Shown here: in pieces, positions 32,193 to 41,971 of the stretch
How positions within the stretch are numbered: the first letter of the stretch is position 1
Layout: each line of letters begins with the position of its first letter
DNA from: Yersinia hibernica
GTDB taxonomy: Bacteria; Pseudomonadota; Gammaproteobacteria; Enterobacterales; Enterobacteriaceae
Reading direction: 5' to 3'
Length of the DNA stretch: 64,000 nt
Assembly (NCBI RefSeq): GCF_004124235.1
Contig: NZ_CP032487.1
Location: 2,480,001-2,544,000 of the forward strand
The notes under the pieces: model-generated
Database searches by the model: none
Told to the model about the DNA's origin: nothing
What the model saw: the letters and a program-made list of their open reading frames with translations, nothing else
Made by a program: the position numbers and the translations under genes

Positions 32193-33977
32193 GTGACCCA
32201 CGAAACGCCTATTTCAGCTATTTCTAATAAGCCACACGGCGGTGAAAAACGGGGGGCAGGCTATGTCGCCCGCCTGCGCGAACAATTCCCGACAGTGATT
32301 CTCGACGAAGAGTGGCAAACCGATGATCAACTGACCATTACCATTAAACTCAATAGTTTGCCGGAGGTAGTTGAGTCTCTTTATTATCAACAAGGCGGCT
32401 GGTTGTCGGTGTTATTTGGCAATGATGAGCGCAGTTTGAATGGCTATTTTGCTATTTACTATGTGTTGTCAATGGAGGGGCGCGAGCAATACGGCATTGA
32501 TACTGGCAGGCACTATGGCGACAAATGCTGGGTGATTGTCAAAGCCCTGATTAGCCCAGAACGGCCGGAGTTCCCATCAGTCACTCCCAGAGTCCCGGCG
32601 GCGGTTTGGGGTGAGCGCGAAGTGCGCGACATGTATGGCTTACAACCCATTGGCTTACCTGATGAACGCCGTTTAGTCTTGCCCGATGATTGGCCGGATG
32701 ACCTTTATCCGCTGCGCAAAGACACCATGGATTACCGCCAGCGCCCGACACCGACCAACAACACTGAAACGTATCAATTTGAAAACCAAGCGGGCAGCAG
32801 TAGCCGGGTGGTGCCCATCGGCCCGATGCATATTACTTCCGATGAACCGGGCCACTTTCGGCTGTTTGTTGATGGCGAAGATATTATCGATGCCGATTAT
32901 CGCCTGTTTTATGTCCACCGCGGCATGGAGAAACTGGCGGAAACCCGCATGGGCTACAATGACGTCACTTTCCTGTCCGACCGCATCTGCGGCATTTGTG
33001 GTTTCACCCACAGCGTGGCCTACACCTCTTCCATTGAAAATGCCCTCGGCATTATCGTGCCACCACGGGCGCAGATGATCCGCACTATTTTGCTGGAAGT
33101 GGAGCGGCTACATAGCCATCTACTCAATATCGGTTTGTCGTGCCATTTTGTCGGGTTTGATACCGGCTTTATGCAATTTTTCCGCGTGCGCGAAAAAGCC
33201 ATGACTATTGCCGAGATGCTCACCGGCGCGCGCAAAACATACGGCCTAAATCTGATTGGCGGGGTGCGCCGTGACATTCTGCAAGCCGACCGCATTAAAA
33301 CCCTGCAATTGGTGGCCGAGATGCGCGCCGATATTAGCGAGTTAGTAGACATGCTGATGAGCACCGCCAATATTGAGCAACGCACCGTGGGGGTTGGCAT
33401 GTTAGAGCGCAAAATTGCGCGCGATTTCAGCCCGGTAGGCCCGATGATCCGCGCCAGTGGTTATGCCCGCGATATGCGCCACGACCACCTTTATGCCAAC
33501 TATGCCAATGTCCCTAAAGAGCTATTTAGTCTCGATGGCTGTGATGTGCACTCACGCCTGCTGGTGCGGGTGCGCGAATTTTTCGACTCCCTGGTCATGA
33601 TTGAATATGGGCTAAACCACATGCCGGGCGGCCCACTGCTGGAGGAGAAAGTTCACTATCAGCCATACAAATTTGCCCTCGGCTTTTCAGAAGCGCCGCG
33701 CGGTGAAGATGTGCATTGGAGTATGACCGGCGACAATCAAAAACTGTTCCGCTGGCGCTGCCGGGCTGCCACATACGCCAATTGGCCGGTGCTGCGCTAT
33801 ATGCTGCGCGGCAATACGGTTTCCGACGCGCCATTGATTATCGGCAGCCTCGACCCTTGTTACTCCTGCACTGACCGGGTGACCTTGGTGGACGTGCGCA
33901 AGCAAAAATCCGTCACTGTGCCTTACAAAGAGATTGAACGCTATGGTATTGAGCGCACTCATTCGCCGCTCAAATAG
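32193..33977 (+). CDS. hyfG: Hydrogenase-4 large subunit HyfG ([NiFe] catalytic)
   Basis: 594-residue large subunit with an N-terminal NuoC-like domain (about 1-190) and a NuoD-like [NiFe] domain. The Ni ligands are in RICGICGFTHS and in DPCYSCTDR near the C-terminus. After CTDR exactly 32 residues remain (starting VTLVDVRK), the size of tail that HycI removes from HycE, so the protein is a precursor. The start is the GTG at 32193 with AGGAG seven bases before it; an upstream open frame through the end of hyfF is spurious. About ten extra residues (QYGIDTGRHYGD) occur in the NuoC-like part compared with E. coli as recalled. Confidence 0.94.
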   Translation: MTHETPISAISNKPHGGEKRGAGYVARLREQFPTVILDEEWQTDDQLTITIKLNSLPEVVESLYYQQGGWLSVLFGNDERSLNGYFAIYYVLSMEGREQYGIDTGRHYGDKCWVIVKALISPERPEFPSVTPRVPAAVWGEREVRDMYGLQPIGLPDERRLVLPDDWPDDLYPLRKDTMDYRQRPTPTNNTETYQFENQAGSSSRVVPIGPMHITSDEPGHFRLFVDGEDIIDADYRLFYVHRGMEKLAETRMGYNDVTFLSDRICGICGFTHSVAYTSSIENALGIIVPPRAQMIRTILLEVERLHSHLLNIGLSCHFVGFDTGFMQFFRVREKAMTIAEMLTGARKTYGLNLIGGVRRDILQADRIKTLQLVAEMRADISELVDMLMSTANIEQRTVGVGMLERKIARDFSPVGPMIRASGYARDMRHDHLYANYANVPKELFSLDGCDVHSRLLVRVREFFDSLVMIEYGLNHMPGGPLLEEKVHYQPYKFALGFSEAPRGEDVHWSMTGDNQKLFRWRCRAATYANWPVLRYMLRGNTVSDAPLIIGSLDPCYSCTDRVTLVDVRKQKSVTVPYKEIERYGIERTHSPLK

Positions 33978-33988
33978 AGGGATGAAGA

Positions 33989-34561
33989 ATGTTAAAACTG
34001 GTTAAAACCATCCTGAAAGTCGGCGATACCACGGTAAAATATCCGTTTAAGCCGCTCGAGGTCAGCCACGGATTTCGTGGCAAACCCCAATATGATGCCG
34101 AGCAGTGCATTGCCTGTGGGGCCTGCACCATGGCCTGCCCGGCCAATGCATTGACCATGGCAACCGACCTCACCAGCGGGACTCGTCAATGGCAATTGTT
34201 CCTTGGGCGCTGCATTTTTTGTGGCCGCTGTGAGGAAGTCTGTCCGACCCGCGCCATTGTGTTGTCGCAAGAGTTTGAATTGGCGGTGTTCAATAAAGCT
34301 GATTTATATCAACGCGCTAGCTTCACCCTCGCCCATTGCCAACAGTGCCAGAAACCTTTCGCCCCCAAGAAAGAAGTGGATTATGTCATGGCTCTGCTGA
34401 TTCACTCCGGGATGAGCGCTGAGGATGTCGAGCAACAGCGGCCTCATTTTGAAACTTGCCCTGAGTGTAAGCGCAAACAGAATGTGGTCGGCAATGACAA
34501 TGTTTCTATGAATAACAGCAGGATACCGAATCACCACCATGAGGGGGGAGGCCATCTATGA
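33989..34561 (+). CDS. hyfH: Hydrogenase-4 ferredoxin subunit HyfH
   Basis: 190-residue NuoI/HycF-like subunit with two [4Fe-4S] motifs ([14 protein letters not shown] and [14 protein letters not shown]). An additional C-terminal set of Cys ([15 protein letters not shown]) could bind zinc or another cluster. A His-rich end (NHHHEGGGH) is notable. It overlaps hyfI by 4 bp. Confidence 0.94.
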   Translation: MLKLVKTILKVGDTTVKYPFKPLEVSHGFRGKPQYDAEQCIACGACTMACPANALTMATDLTSGTRQWQLFLGRCIFCGRCEEVCPTRAIVLSQEFELAVFNKADLYQRASFTLAHCQQCQKPFAPKKEVDYVMALLIHSGMSAEDVEQQRPHFETCPECKRKQNVVGNDNVSMNNSRIPNHHHEGGGHL

Positions 34562-35364
34562 GCCAGCCACATTTGTTAAAACCGGGCTGGGGGCACCATG
34601 TTAGTCAGCCGGTCACTGTTGACCCTGCCATCGCCCAGTTAAAAAGTAAATTACTGAAAGATATCAAACGCTCAGCTTATGTCTATCGGGTGGACTGTGG
34701 CGGTTGCAATGGGTGTGAAATTGAAATTTTCTCATCGATTACCCCGCTGTTTGACACCGAACGGTTTGGCATCAAAGTGGTCGCCTCGCCACGCCATGCC
34801 GACATTTTACTGTTCACCGGTGCAGTGACCCGCGCCATGCGCACCCCGGCATTGCGGGCCTATGAATCCGCTCCGGACCCCAAAATTTGTATCTCTTATG
34901 GGGCCTGTGGCTGTGGCGGCGGGATCTTCCACGACCTGTATTGTGTCTGGGGCGGTAGCGACACCATTGTGCCCATTGATGTTTATATTCCCGGCTGCCC
35001 CCCTACTCCGGCGGCCACGATTTATGGCTTTGCGGTGGCGCTGGGTTTACTGGAGCAAAAACTCACCGCCGAGGATCATCAGGAGGCGGCTGACGAACGT
35101 GTCGCGCTGATTCACCCGGATGCCCCTCTGGCGCTGCGGGTATTGCTAGAGCGCGAGGCCCGCCGCATGGCCGGTTATCGTCATGGCCGAGAAATCACTG
35201 ACAGTTTCTTATCATTGCTGGTTAACCAACCGCTGCAACAGCTAGAACAGCGTTGCCAGAGTTACCTCCACCAGCAAGACGACCCGCGCCTCAGCGAGAT
35301 ATTTGCCAGCTTGCAACAGATAGCCCACAAGCAACTGGCGGGGGGGCATATTGATGGCTGCTAA
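34558..35364 (+). CDS. hyfI: Hydrogenase-4 small subunit HyfI
   Basis: 268-residue NuoB-like small subunit with the cysteines for the proximal [4Fe-4S] cluster: [10 protein letters not shown], the Cys in GACGCGG and the Cys in PGCPPTP. It pairs with HyfG. It overlaps hyfH and hyfJ, and the operon is tightly packed here. Confidence 0.94.
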   Translation: MSQPHLLKPGWGHHVSQPVTVDPAIAQLKSKLLKDIKRSAYVYRVDCGGCNGCEIEIFSSITPLFDTERFGIKVVASPRHADILLFTGAVTRAMRTPALRAYESAPDPKICISYGACGCGGGIFHDLYCVWGGSDTIVPIDVYIPGCPPTPAATIYGFAVALGLLEQKLTAEDHQEAADERVALIHPDAPLALRVLLEREARRMAGYRHGREITDSFLSLLVNQPLQQLEQRCQSYLHQQDDPRLSEIFASLQQIAHKQLAGGHIDGC

Positions 35365-35758
35365 GGTTATTTTTTATGCCCTGAACCAGAAATTCCTCGA
35401 CAGTGATGAAGACTTGCCCGAGCAAGCACAGCAAGTCATGTATTACTCACTGGCTATCGGCCACCATGTCGGCGTGATTGATTGTTTGAAAGCGATTATG
35501 GAGTGCCCACTGGCGGAATATGAGCAATGGTTCAACCAGCTACCCGAGGGAGCAGCACGGCGCAAAATGGCGGGCTTGCTAAAATTTGGCGAAATCACCA
35601 TCGACAGCACCCATAGCCAATTACTGGCCCACGCTTTTGCGCCACTGGCTGAGGATCTAAATTCATTGCACCAGCCCTGGAGCCAACAACTGCTGCAAAC
35701 GCTCTATGATATTGAGCAGGAGCCGGCTATTTACTTAATGGTGAAACGCCGCCAATGA
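35354..35758 (+). CDS. hyfJ: Hydrogenase-4 accessory protein HyfJ (HycH-like)
   Basis: 134-residue HycH/HyfJ family protein, probably needed for assembly or large-subunit maturation. The start is the ATG at 35354 after a G-rich box; a TTG three bases earlier is in frame. The protein begins [15 protein letters not shown] and contains [17 protein letters not shown], characteristic of the family. It overlaps hyfI at the 5' end and hycI at the 3' end. Confidence 0.88.
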   Translation: MAAKVIFYALNQKFLDSDEDLPEQAQQVMYYSLAIGHHVGVIDCLKAIMECPLAEYEQWFNQLPEGAARRKMAGLLKFGEITIDSTHSQLLAHAFAPLAEDLNSLHQPWSQQLLQTLYDIEQEPAIYLMVKRRQ

Positions 35759-36228
35759 ATCCTCTCAAGACAGTGACGAATGTTGTCTTAACCGTCGGCA
35801 ATAGCATGATGGGGGATGACGGCGCAGGGCCATTACTGGCCGAGCGCATGGCCCAGCACCCCGTAGCTGGCTGGCAAGTTATCGATGGTGGCTCGGCGCC
35901 GGAAAATGTGGTGCATCGGGTGCGCGCGCTGCATCCAACCCGGCTGATTATCGTTGATGCCGCCGATATGGAGCTGCCCCCAGGGGAGATTCGCATTATT
36001 GACCCGGAGCGGATTGCCGAGATGTTCATCATGAGCACCCATAACTTACCGCTCAATTTTCTTATCGACCAACTGAAAGAAGATATTCCAGACGTTATCT
36101 TCGTCGGTATCCAACCCACATTAGTGGCGTTCTACTTCCCGATGACCGACATCGTCAAACATGCGGTTGAGATTTTGCACCAGCGATTATCAGATTGGCA
36201 GGGTGACGGCGGTTTTAGTCACCTGTAA
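35755..36228 (+). CDS. hycI: Hydrogenase maturation endopeptidase HycI
   Basis: 157-residue protease that removes the C-terminal tail of the large subunit after Ni insertion. The family motif GNSMMGDDGAGPLLAERM contains the conserved Asp that senses nickel, and GGSAPEN and HNLPLNFL are typical. It overlaps hyfJ by 4 bp. E. coli has hycI in the hyc operon and none in hyf, so its presence here makes the operon self-sufficient for cleavage of HyfG. Confidence 0.92.
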   Translation: MNPLKTVTNVVLTVGNSMMGDDGAGPLLAERMAQHPVAGWQVIDGGSAPENVVHRVRALHPTRLIIVDAADMELPPGEIRIIDPERIAEMFIMSTHNLPLNFLIDQLKEDIPDVIFVGIQPTLVAFYFPMTDIVKHAVEILHQRLSDWQGDGGFSHL

Positions 36229-36236
36229 TGATGTGA

Positions 36237-36280
36237 CGGTGTGGCGTCGTCAAATTTGCCGACGTCACCGCCGCCGACAG
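36237..36280 (+). terminator. Possible terminator of the hyf operon
   Basis: An interrupted GC-rich inverted repeat (GGTG...CGTCG and CGACGTCACC) just past the hycI stop is followed by TTTTCCTCTT. It is a plausible end of the hyf-hycI transcript. Confidence 0.45.
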
Positions 36281-36367
36281 TTTTCCTCTTCATTGCTACT
36301 TTCATTAAAATCAATAATTTCATTATAAAACAATAATTTTACTCATTTCCTATGTCATTAACTCAAC

Positions 36368-36384
36368 TTGGCATAAACCATGCA
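36368..36384 (+). promoter_or_regulatory. Sigma-54 (-24/-12) promoter of hydN-fdhF
   Basis: TTGGCATAAACCATGCA has GG and GC exactly 10 bp apart, with TGGCA at -24 and TGCA at -12. It lies about 140 bp before hydN, with a copy of the dispersed repeat between promoter and gene. The E. coli fdhF gene is likewise sigma-54 and FhlA dependent. Confidence 0.75.
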
Positions 36385-36444
36385 ATCTTTAAGTGAATAG
36401 CGATGTCAGGCCATGGCCTATTTTTGCTCATCCGCGGGCGAATC

Positions 36445-36512
36445 TGCCAGAACTCTATTGAATATCCAAGAGAGTGCAGCCAACACCGCTGCAACTTGAA
36501 AGATGAAGGGTA
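36445..36512. repeat. Dispersed intergenic repeat, partial copy upstream of hydN
   Basis: Contains GAGTGCAGCCAACACCGCTG followed by CAACTTGAAAGATGAAGGG, the right half of the repeat family found around maeA. It lies in the leader between the sigma-54 promoter and the hydN ribosome-binding site (AAGGAG), so it would be transcribed. Confidence 0.65.
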
Positions 36513-36525
36513 AGGAGATTAAGCA

Positions 36526-37068
36526 ATGAACCGGTTCATAATTGCAGACCCCAAAAAGTGTATTGGCTGCCGCACCTGTGAGGTGGCCTGCGTGCTGGCA
36601 CACAATGGGGGGGCGTTGGATACTCTGACAAAGGCCAATTTTGCTCCACGGTTGAAGGTGGTTAAGGGGTTGAATGTCAGCACCACTATTATGTGTCGCC
36701 ACTGTGAAGATGCGCCTTGTGCCAATGTTTGCCCTAATGGCGCGATTGTGCGTGCAGCGGATAGCATCCAGGTATTGCAGGAAAAATGCATTGGCTGCAA
36801 AACCTGTGTTGTTGCCTGCCCTTATGGCGCCATGAATGTGGTGACGAGACAGATCGAAGTCATGTTTAACGGCCTATCGCAAGGTTTTTGCCTAAAAGCT
36901 GAAGCACAGAAATGTGATTTATGTGAGGGCCGCGCTGCTGGCCCAGCTTGTATTTCCGTTTGCCCCACTCAGGCCCTGCATTTAATTGGTCGTGACACCA
37001 TGCAGGCCATGCTCCGCAAGAAACAAATGCGCGCGGCGCTGGATGAAGCCAACGAAATGAACTTCTAA
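36526..37068 (+). CDS. hydN: Electron-transfer ferredoxin HydN
   Basis: 180-residue polyferredoxin associated with formate dehydrogenase-H. Four Cys motifs (CIGCRTCEVAC, CRHCEDAPCANVC, CIGCKTCVVAC, CDLCEGR...CISVC) predict four [4Fe-4S] clusters. AAGGAG precedes the ATG. fdhF follows after 85 bp filled by a repeat copy, so hydN-fdhF probably forms one transcript. Confidence 0.93.
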   Translation: MNRFIIADPKKCIGCRTCEVACVLAHNGGALDTLTKANFAPRLKVVKGLNVSTTIMCRHCEDAPCANVCPNGAIVRAADSIQVLQEKCIGCKTCVVACPYGAMNVVTRQIEVMFNGLSQGFCLKAEAQKCDLCEGRAAGPACISVCPTQALHLIGRDTMQAMLRKKQMRAALDEANEMNF

Positions 37069-37080
37069 GCCGATGCTGCC

Positions 37081-37148
37081 AAGTCAGTGATTCGGGTGAA
37101 CACAAGCTGCTGCGGCTGACACCCCGTAGCTTCAAGAATAAAGGATAA
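37081..37148. repeat. Dispersed intergenic repeat copy between hydN and fdhF
   Basis: AAGTCAGTGATTCGGGTGAA, a CTGCGGCTGA middle and GTAGCTTCAAGAATAAAGGA match the internal and right parts of the 126-bp repeat. It fills nearly the whole hydN-fdhF gap and supplies the AAAGGA just ahead of the fdhF start. Confidence 0.65.
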
Positions 37149-37153
37149 TTAAC

Positions 37154-39301
37154 ATGCACAAAGCACTCACTGTCTGTCCTTATTGCGGCTCTGGCTGCAA
37201 AATCAATTTACTGGTCGAAAATGGCAAAGTCGTTGGTGCTGAAGGCGCTAATGGCGTCACCAATCAGGGCGAGTTGTGTCTGAAAGGCTACTACGGCTGG
37301 GATTTTCTCAATGACACCAAGCTGTTAACGCCACGGTTAAAACAACCGATGATCCGGCGGCAAAAAGGCGGCAAACTGGAAGCGGTTTCTTGGGATGAAG
37401 CTATCGAATTCGCCAGTAGTAAACTACGCGAAATTAAAGAAAAATATGGCCCAGAAGCCATTATGCACACCGGTTCTTCCCGTGGGCCGGGCAATGAAAC
37501 CAACTATGTGATGCAAAAGTTTGCCCGCGCAGTCACTGGCAGCAACAATATTGACTGCTGTGCTCGCGTCTGTCACGGCCCATCAGTGGCGGGTTTGCAA
37601 GTGACTCTGGGTAATGGTGCGATGAGCAATTCCATCTGCGAGATTGAAGATACCAAGTGCATTTTGGTATTTGGCTATAACGCAGCGGATTCACACCCCA
37701 TTGTGGCCCGCCGCATTCTCAAAGCCAAAGAGAAAGGCGCGAAAGTGATTGTTTGCGACCCTCGACATATCGAAACCGCACGGATTGCTGATCTGTGGTT
37801 ACCATTGAAAAATGGCTCCAATATGGCGCTGGTCAATGCCTTCGCCAATGTGCTCATTACCGAAGAATTATATGATAAAGACTATGTTTCACGCTATACC
37901 GAAGGTTTTGATGAATATCGTGAAATTGTCGCCAAATACACACCGGAGTATGTCGAGGGCATTACCGGCTTATCCGCACAAACTATCCGTGCAGCGATGC
38001 GCATCTATGCCGCAGCCCCTTCTGCCACCATTTTGTGGGGGATGGGGGTCACACAATGGGGGCAAGGCGTTGATGTCGTTAAAGGATTATCCGGATTGGC
38101 ATTACTGACCGGCAACCTCGGCCGCCCGAATGTCGGTGTCAGCCCAGTGCGTGGGCAAAATAACGTGCAAGGTGCCTGCGATATGGGAGCCTTGCCCAAT
38201 ATGTATCCCGGTTATCAAGCCGTGACTGACCCGGCCACACTTGAGAAGTTTGCTAAAGCCTGGGGAGTTCCTGCTCTGTCCGGTAAAATTGGCTACTCGC
38301 TGACCGATGTCCCACATAAAGTGAAAGAAGGCAAAATCAAAGCTAACTACGTGATGGGCGAAGACCCCCTGCAAACAGAGCCAGATTTATCGATGATGCG
38401 CGCAGCTTTCAGCGAGCTGGAATTGCTCATTGTGCAAGACATCTTTATGACCAAAACTGCAGCCGAGGCGGATGTCATTTTTCCGGCGACCTCATGGGGC
38501 GAGCATGAAGGGGTCTATTCAGCTGCCGACCGGGGCTTCCAGCGTTTTGAAAAAGCGGTTGATCCGCAAGGCGATGTCAAACCGGATTGGGAAATTATCA
38601 GTCTGATGGCAACTGCCCTCGGCTACCCAATGAAATACCACAATACCCAAGAAATTTGGGATGAACTGCGCGAGTTATGCCCGCTGTATTACGGCGCAAC
38701 CTACCAGAAAATGGCCGGTTTAGGTTATGTTCCATGGCCCTGCACCACGGAGGATAGCCCTGGTACACCCTGGTTATATGCCGGTAATAAGTTCGACCGC
38801 CCCGGTGGTAAAGGATTGTTATTTGCCAGCGAATGGCGCGCGCCCATGGAACAAGTGGATGAGGAATATCCCCTGGTGTTGTGTACCGTGCGGGAAGTTG
38901 GCCACTATTCATGCCGCTCAATGACCGGTAACTGTTCGGCATTACAAACACTCGCCGATGAGCCGGGCTATGTCCAAATCAGCCCGCAAGATGCAGATAA
39001 AATGCACTTACAGGACCAGCAATTAGTCTGGGTAGAATCGCGGCGCGGTAAAGTAATTACCCGCGTGTCGGTCAGCGAACGTATCAATGTCGGCGCGGTA
39101 TATATGACCTATCAATGGTGGATTGGTGCTTGTAATGAATTAACACTTGACCATCTGGACCCTATTTCCAAAACACCGGAATATAAATATTGCGCGGTGA
39201 AACTGGAGGCGATTGCGGATCAGAGCTGGGCGGAGAATTATGTTCAGCAAGAGTACAGCCAGTTGAAGGCGCGCCTACGTAGAGAGGCCGAAGTGAGTTA
39301 A
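37154..39301 (+). CDS. fdhF: Formate dehydrogenase-H, cysteine form
   Basis: 715-residue molybdopterin enzyme that oxidises formate to CO2 and feeds electrons to hydrogenase-4. An N-terminal [4Fe-4S] motif (CPYCGSGC near residue 8) and the molybdopterin domains are complete. The active-site segment reads CCARVCHGPSVAG with TGT (37571-37573) coding Cys at residue 140, exactly where E. coli FdhF has selenocysteine encoded by TGA. The catalytic His follows. No in-frame TGA or SECIS-dependent readthrough is needed. It lies downstream of hydN. Confidence 0.95.
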   Translation: MHKALTVCPYCGSGCKINLLVENGKVVGAEGANGVTNQGELCLKGYYGWDFLNDTKLLTPRLKQPMIRRQKGGKLEAVSWDEAIEFASSKLREIKEKYGPEAIMHTGSSRGPGNETNYVMQKFARAVTGSNNIDCCARVCHGPSVAGLQVTLGNGAMSNSICEIEDTKCILVFGYNAADSHPIVARRILKAKEKGAKVIVCDPRHIETARIADLWLPLKNGSNMALVNAFANVLITEELYDKDYVSRYTEGFDEYREIVAKYTPEYVEGITGLSAQTIRAAMRIYAAAPSATILWGMGVTQWGQGVDVVKGLSGLALLTGNLGRPNVGVSPVRGQNNVQGACDMGALPNMYPGYQAVTDPATLEKFAKAWGVPALSGKIGYSLTDVPHKVKEGKIKANYVMGEDPLQTEPDLSMMRAAFSELELLIVQDIFMTKTAAEADVIFPATSWGEHEGVYSAADRGFQRFEKAVDPQGDVKPDWEIISLMATALGYPMKYHNTQEIWDELRELCPLYYGATYQKMAGLGYVPWPCTTEDSPGTPWLYAGNKFDRPGGKGLLFASEWRAPMEQVDEEYPLVLCTVREVGHYSCRSMTGNCSALQTLADEPGYVQISPQDADKMHLQDQQLVWVESRRGKVITRVSVSERINVGAVYMTYQWWIGACNELTLDHLDPISKTPEYKYCAVKLEAIADQSWAENYVQQEYSQLKARLRREAEVS

Positions 39302-39314
39302 TATCCTGCACCTT

Positions 39315-39345
39315 GCCATTCTGGGCATGCCCGGAATGGCTTGAC
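39315..39345. terminator. Stem-loop after fdhF
   Basis: GCCATTCTGGGCA and TGCCCGGAATGGC form a near-perfect hairpin with one G-U pair, 14 bp past the fdhF stop and between the convergent fdhF and fhlA genes. No T run follows, so it may be a 3' stabiliser. Confidence 0.5.
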
Positions 39346-39369
39346 TCACGCCGTTACAGTTTTATCGCT

Positions 39370-41529
39370 TTAGATTATCTCGTCTTCATCTTCAATGCTT
39401 TTTACTGATATTCCTAACCGCTGCATGCGGGATAACAGCGTCGTGCGTTTTAGTCCTAACTTAATGGCAGCCCCTTTCGGCCCAGCGACCACACCATTGG
39501 TTTCGCGTAATACTCGAATAATTCGTGCACGCTCCGATTCTGAAAACTCCGGCTCTTCACTTTCAGGTAATAAATGTGGGTGAACCGCCCTTTCCGCCAC
39601 CGGCTTGGCCACATCCAGTGGCGATAAATGATATTCCAGCTCCTGCAACTGTAAATTCAGCGTAGTGCCACGACTGAGTATCACCGCTCGCTCAATCACA
39701 TTTTCCAGCTCACGAATATTACCCGGCCAGGGTAAACGACTCAGTAAGCGCAATGTCTCGCCCGGAATAGTATCTATGGTACGATTCATGCGTTTGGCTA
39801 TTTTCTGAGTAAAGAATTTCACCAATAAAGGGATATCTTCCGGACGCTCACGTAACGGTGGGATCACAATCGGAAATACATTAAGCCGGTAATACAGGTC
39901 ACTACGATATTCCCGATTCACCATCATCAACTTTAAATCACGATTAGTCGCGGCAATCAACCTGACATCAACCGGAATAATTTTGCTGCCCCCCAGCCGC
40001 TCTATTTCGCGCTCTTGTAGTACCCGTAGGAGTTTCGGTTGTAGTTCGAGAGGAATATCACCGACCTCGTCGAGAAATAACGTCCCACCATCCGCCATTT
40101 CAAATCGGCCAATACGTTGTGATGCTGCTCCGGTATATGCCCCTTTCTCATGGCCAAACAGATCACTTTCCATTAGGCCGGAAGGAATGGCTGCACAGTT
40201 CATTTTCACCATACGTTTATTCTTACGGGCACTTAAATTATGAATAGCCCGCGCGATTAATTCTTTACCTGTGCCAGTTTCTCCGAGGATCAATACCGTA
40301 CAATCACTGGAGGCAACCATTTCAACCTGTTCCAATACCGCTTGAATACCTGCGCTGTGGCCGATAATTTCACCAAACTCTTCATTATGAATAATCTGGT
40401 CAGTCAGATAGAGATTTTCATTAACCAACGAATCTTTCAGACGAGTAATTTCATTGTAGGCGAGAGCATTGTCGACTGCGATGGCGATACGAGCAGCTAT
40501 CTGCCGTAATAGTTTGAGATTACTGTCAGTGAAAATATCACTTTGGCATTGTGCGAGTTTTAATACTCCCAGCATTTTATGCCCGAAGAAAAGTGGCAAC
40601 AGGCAAACCACCTGTAAGCCGGTATCCAGCATATTTGCCAGTTGCTTATCATCGGGCGCCAACAAAGCAATATCGGCCAGGTTAACCTGCAATAATTTCC
40701 GACTGTGTAAAACCTGCCCAGCTAATGTACCAGTCATATCAACCCATGCCTGCTGATGCAGAACGGCTTTACCAGACTGGTAACGGGTAGAAAAAACATT
40801 CAGTTTGTTTTTGTCATTGTGATTGCCACATATTGCCAAACTGATGTAATCAATATTGAAAAAACGGTGTATCTCTTTGGAAACCTCCGCGGCCAATACA
40901 TCTAACTCCAGTTTAGAAATAACAGTATTGGTGACATCCACTAATATCCTAAAGTGATCCCGTTCAAAGCGCAGCCGTTCACGCTCGGAAAACGCCCGAT
41001 TTATTTCAGTAATATTGTCTACTGCAATGGCCACAATCTCTGCCAATAATCCTAGAAAGGCAACAGCTTGTTCATCAAACTCGCTGCTATCAGTTTTAAT
41101 AAACTCAACACAACCCGACCAGTGATTATCATGACCAAGCGGAAAATGGCAGCCAGAGTGTAACTCCTGATAAGGAGGCAGGAAACAAACAGCAGAAAAC
41201 TCCTTTTGCATACGGAGATTATCAGTTTGCAAAAGCACCTGTTGCTGCCATGCCCGCCCGCCAGGCCCCTCGGTAAATAAAATATTTTGCGATCCCACAA
41301 CTGCGCCAGATACATCATCATGGCTGTAGAGGGTCATTTGGTTATACAGGGGATTAAGCAGTAATAAATTGACGCGCTGAAAGCGGACGACAGAAAAAGA
41401 GAGCTTCCTGAGTTCACTAACTAAATCGGTTATATCCCGCAGCAATAATAACTTTTTCGATACTTGGAACAATGTATCTTGCCAGACTTGAGCCAATGTG
41501 GGACGGGGTAGTTTTTTTGCGCTATCCAT
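39370..41529 (-). CDS. fhlA: FhlA/HyfR-type sigma-54 activator of formate hydrogenlyase
   Basis: 719 residues: two N-terminal GAF-like domains (about 1-180 and 190-360, the likely formate-sensing part), a sigma-54 AAA+ domain with Walker A GETGTGKE, the loop GAYTGA (around residue 463, a variant of GAFTGA) and Walker B FLDEVGD. A Fis-type HTH sits at the C-terminus (GVVAGPKGAAIKLGLKRTTL). It lacks the receiver domain of NtrC-type proteins. The location next to hyf/hydN/fdhF and their sigma-54 promoters indicates it activates them. It could equally be named hyfR. Confidence 0.9.
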   Translation of the reverse strand: MDSAKKLPRPTLAQVWQDTLFQVSKKLLLLRDITDLVSELRKLSFSVVRFQRVNLLLLNPLYNQMTLYSHDDVSGAVVGSQNILFTEGPGGRAWQQQVLLQTDNLRMQKEFSAVCFLPPYQELHSGCHFPLGHDNHWSGCVEFIKTDSSEFDEQAVAFLGLLAEIVAIAVDNITEINRAFSERERLRFERDHFRILVDVTNTVISKLELDVLAAEVSKEIHRFFNIDYISLAICGNHNDKNKLNVFSTRYQSGKAVLHQQAWVDMTGTLAGQVLHSRKLLQVNLADIALLAPDDKQLANMLDTGLQVVCLLPLFFGHKMLGVLKLAQCQSDIFTDSNLKLLRQIAARIAIAVDNALAYNEITRLKDSLVNENLYLTDQIIHNEEFGEIIGHSAGIQAVLEQVEMVASSDCTVLILGETGTGKELIARAIHNLSARKNKRMVKMNCAAIPSGLMESDLFGHEKGAYTGAASQRIGRFEMADGGTLFLDEVGDIPLELQPKLLRVLQEREIERLGGSKIIPVDVRLIAATNRDLKLMMVNREYRSDLYYRLNVFPIVIPPLRERPEDIPLLVKFFTQKIAKRMNRTIDTIPGETLRLLSRLPWPGNIRELENVIERAVILSRGTTLNLQLQELEYHLSPLDVAKPVAERAVHPHLLPESEEPEFSESERARIIRVLRETNGVVAGPKGAAIKLGLKRTTLLSRMQRLGISVKSIEDEDEII

Positions 41530-41971
41530 ATATACCCAAAGTAATTAAGCCCAAAAAATGGATGATAACTACTTTAAGGTATTGAAATGAACAAATATAT
41601 ATTAACCCGCGATAAGCTTGATCTGGATTAACAAACTATTTTATCCAGTGACTTCCCTGATATCTTATTATTGAAATCACGTCTCATTCACACCAAAAAC
41701 CAAATAAAACATGATTTTACATAAATTATGCCTAGGCGTTTTATACCTTTCTCTAGCGCCTCGATGTATAGATACATATATAACAATGTGGTTAATACTG
41801 ATTAAAATTATCACCTTAAATATTTATTCTTGCCCCTACTCAAACAGTAAGACATAGAAAGTCGCCTATTTAATGATATGGAATATGCATGAAACTCTTG
41901 TCACTAAAATAAATATTTAAATTTTATCTTACCCTTTCCTTAACATTAAAATAAGCAACAAGGAGTTATCA
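41530..41971. other. AT-rich intergenic region between fhlA and focA
   Basis: 440 bp separating divergent genes. It is very AT-rich with no open frame of note. No -24/-12 element with correct GG-N10-GC spacing was found on the strand of focA, so the focA promoter is not identified. Confidence 0.4.

Noticed and set aside
36413..36428. ATGGCCTATTTTTGCT upstream of hydN as a sigma-54 promoter
   Set aside because: GG-N9-GC spacing is one short; the element at 36368 has correct spacing.
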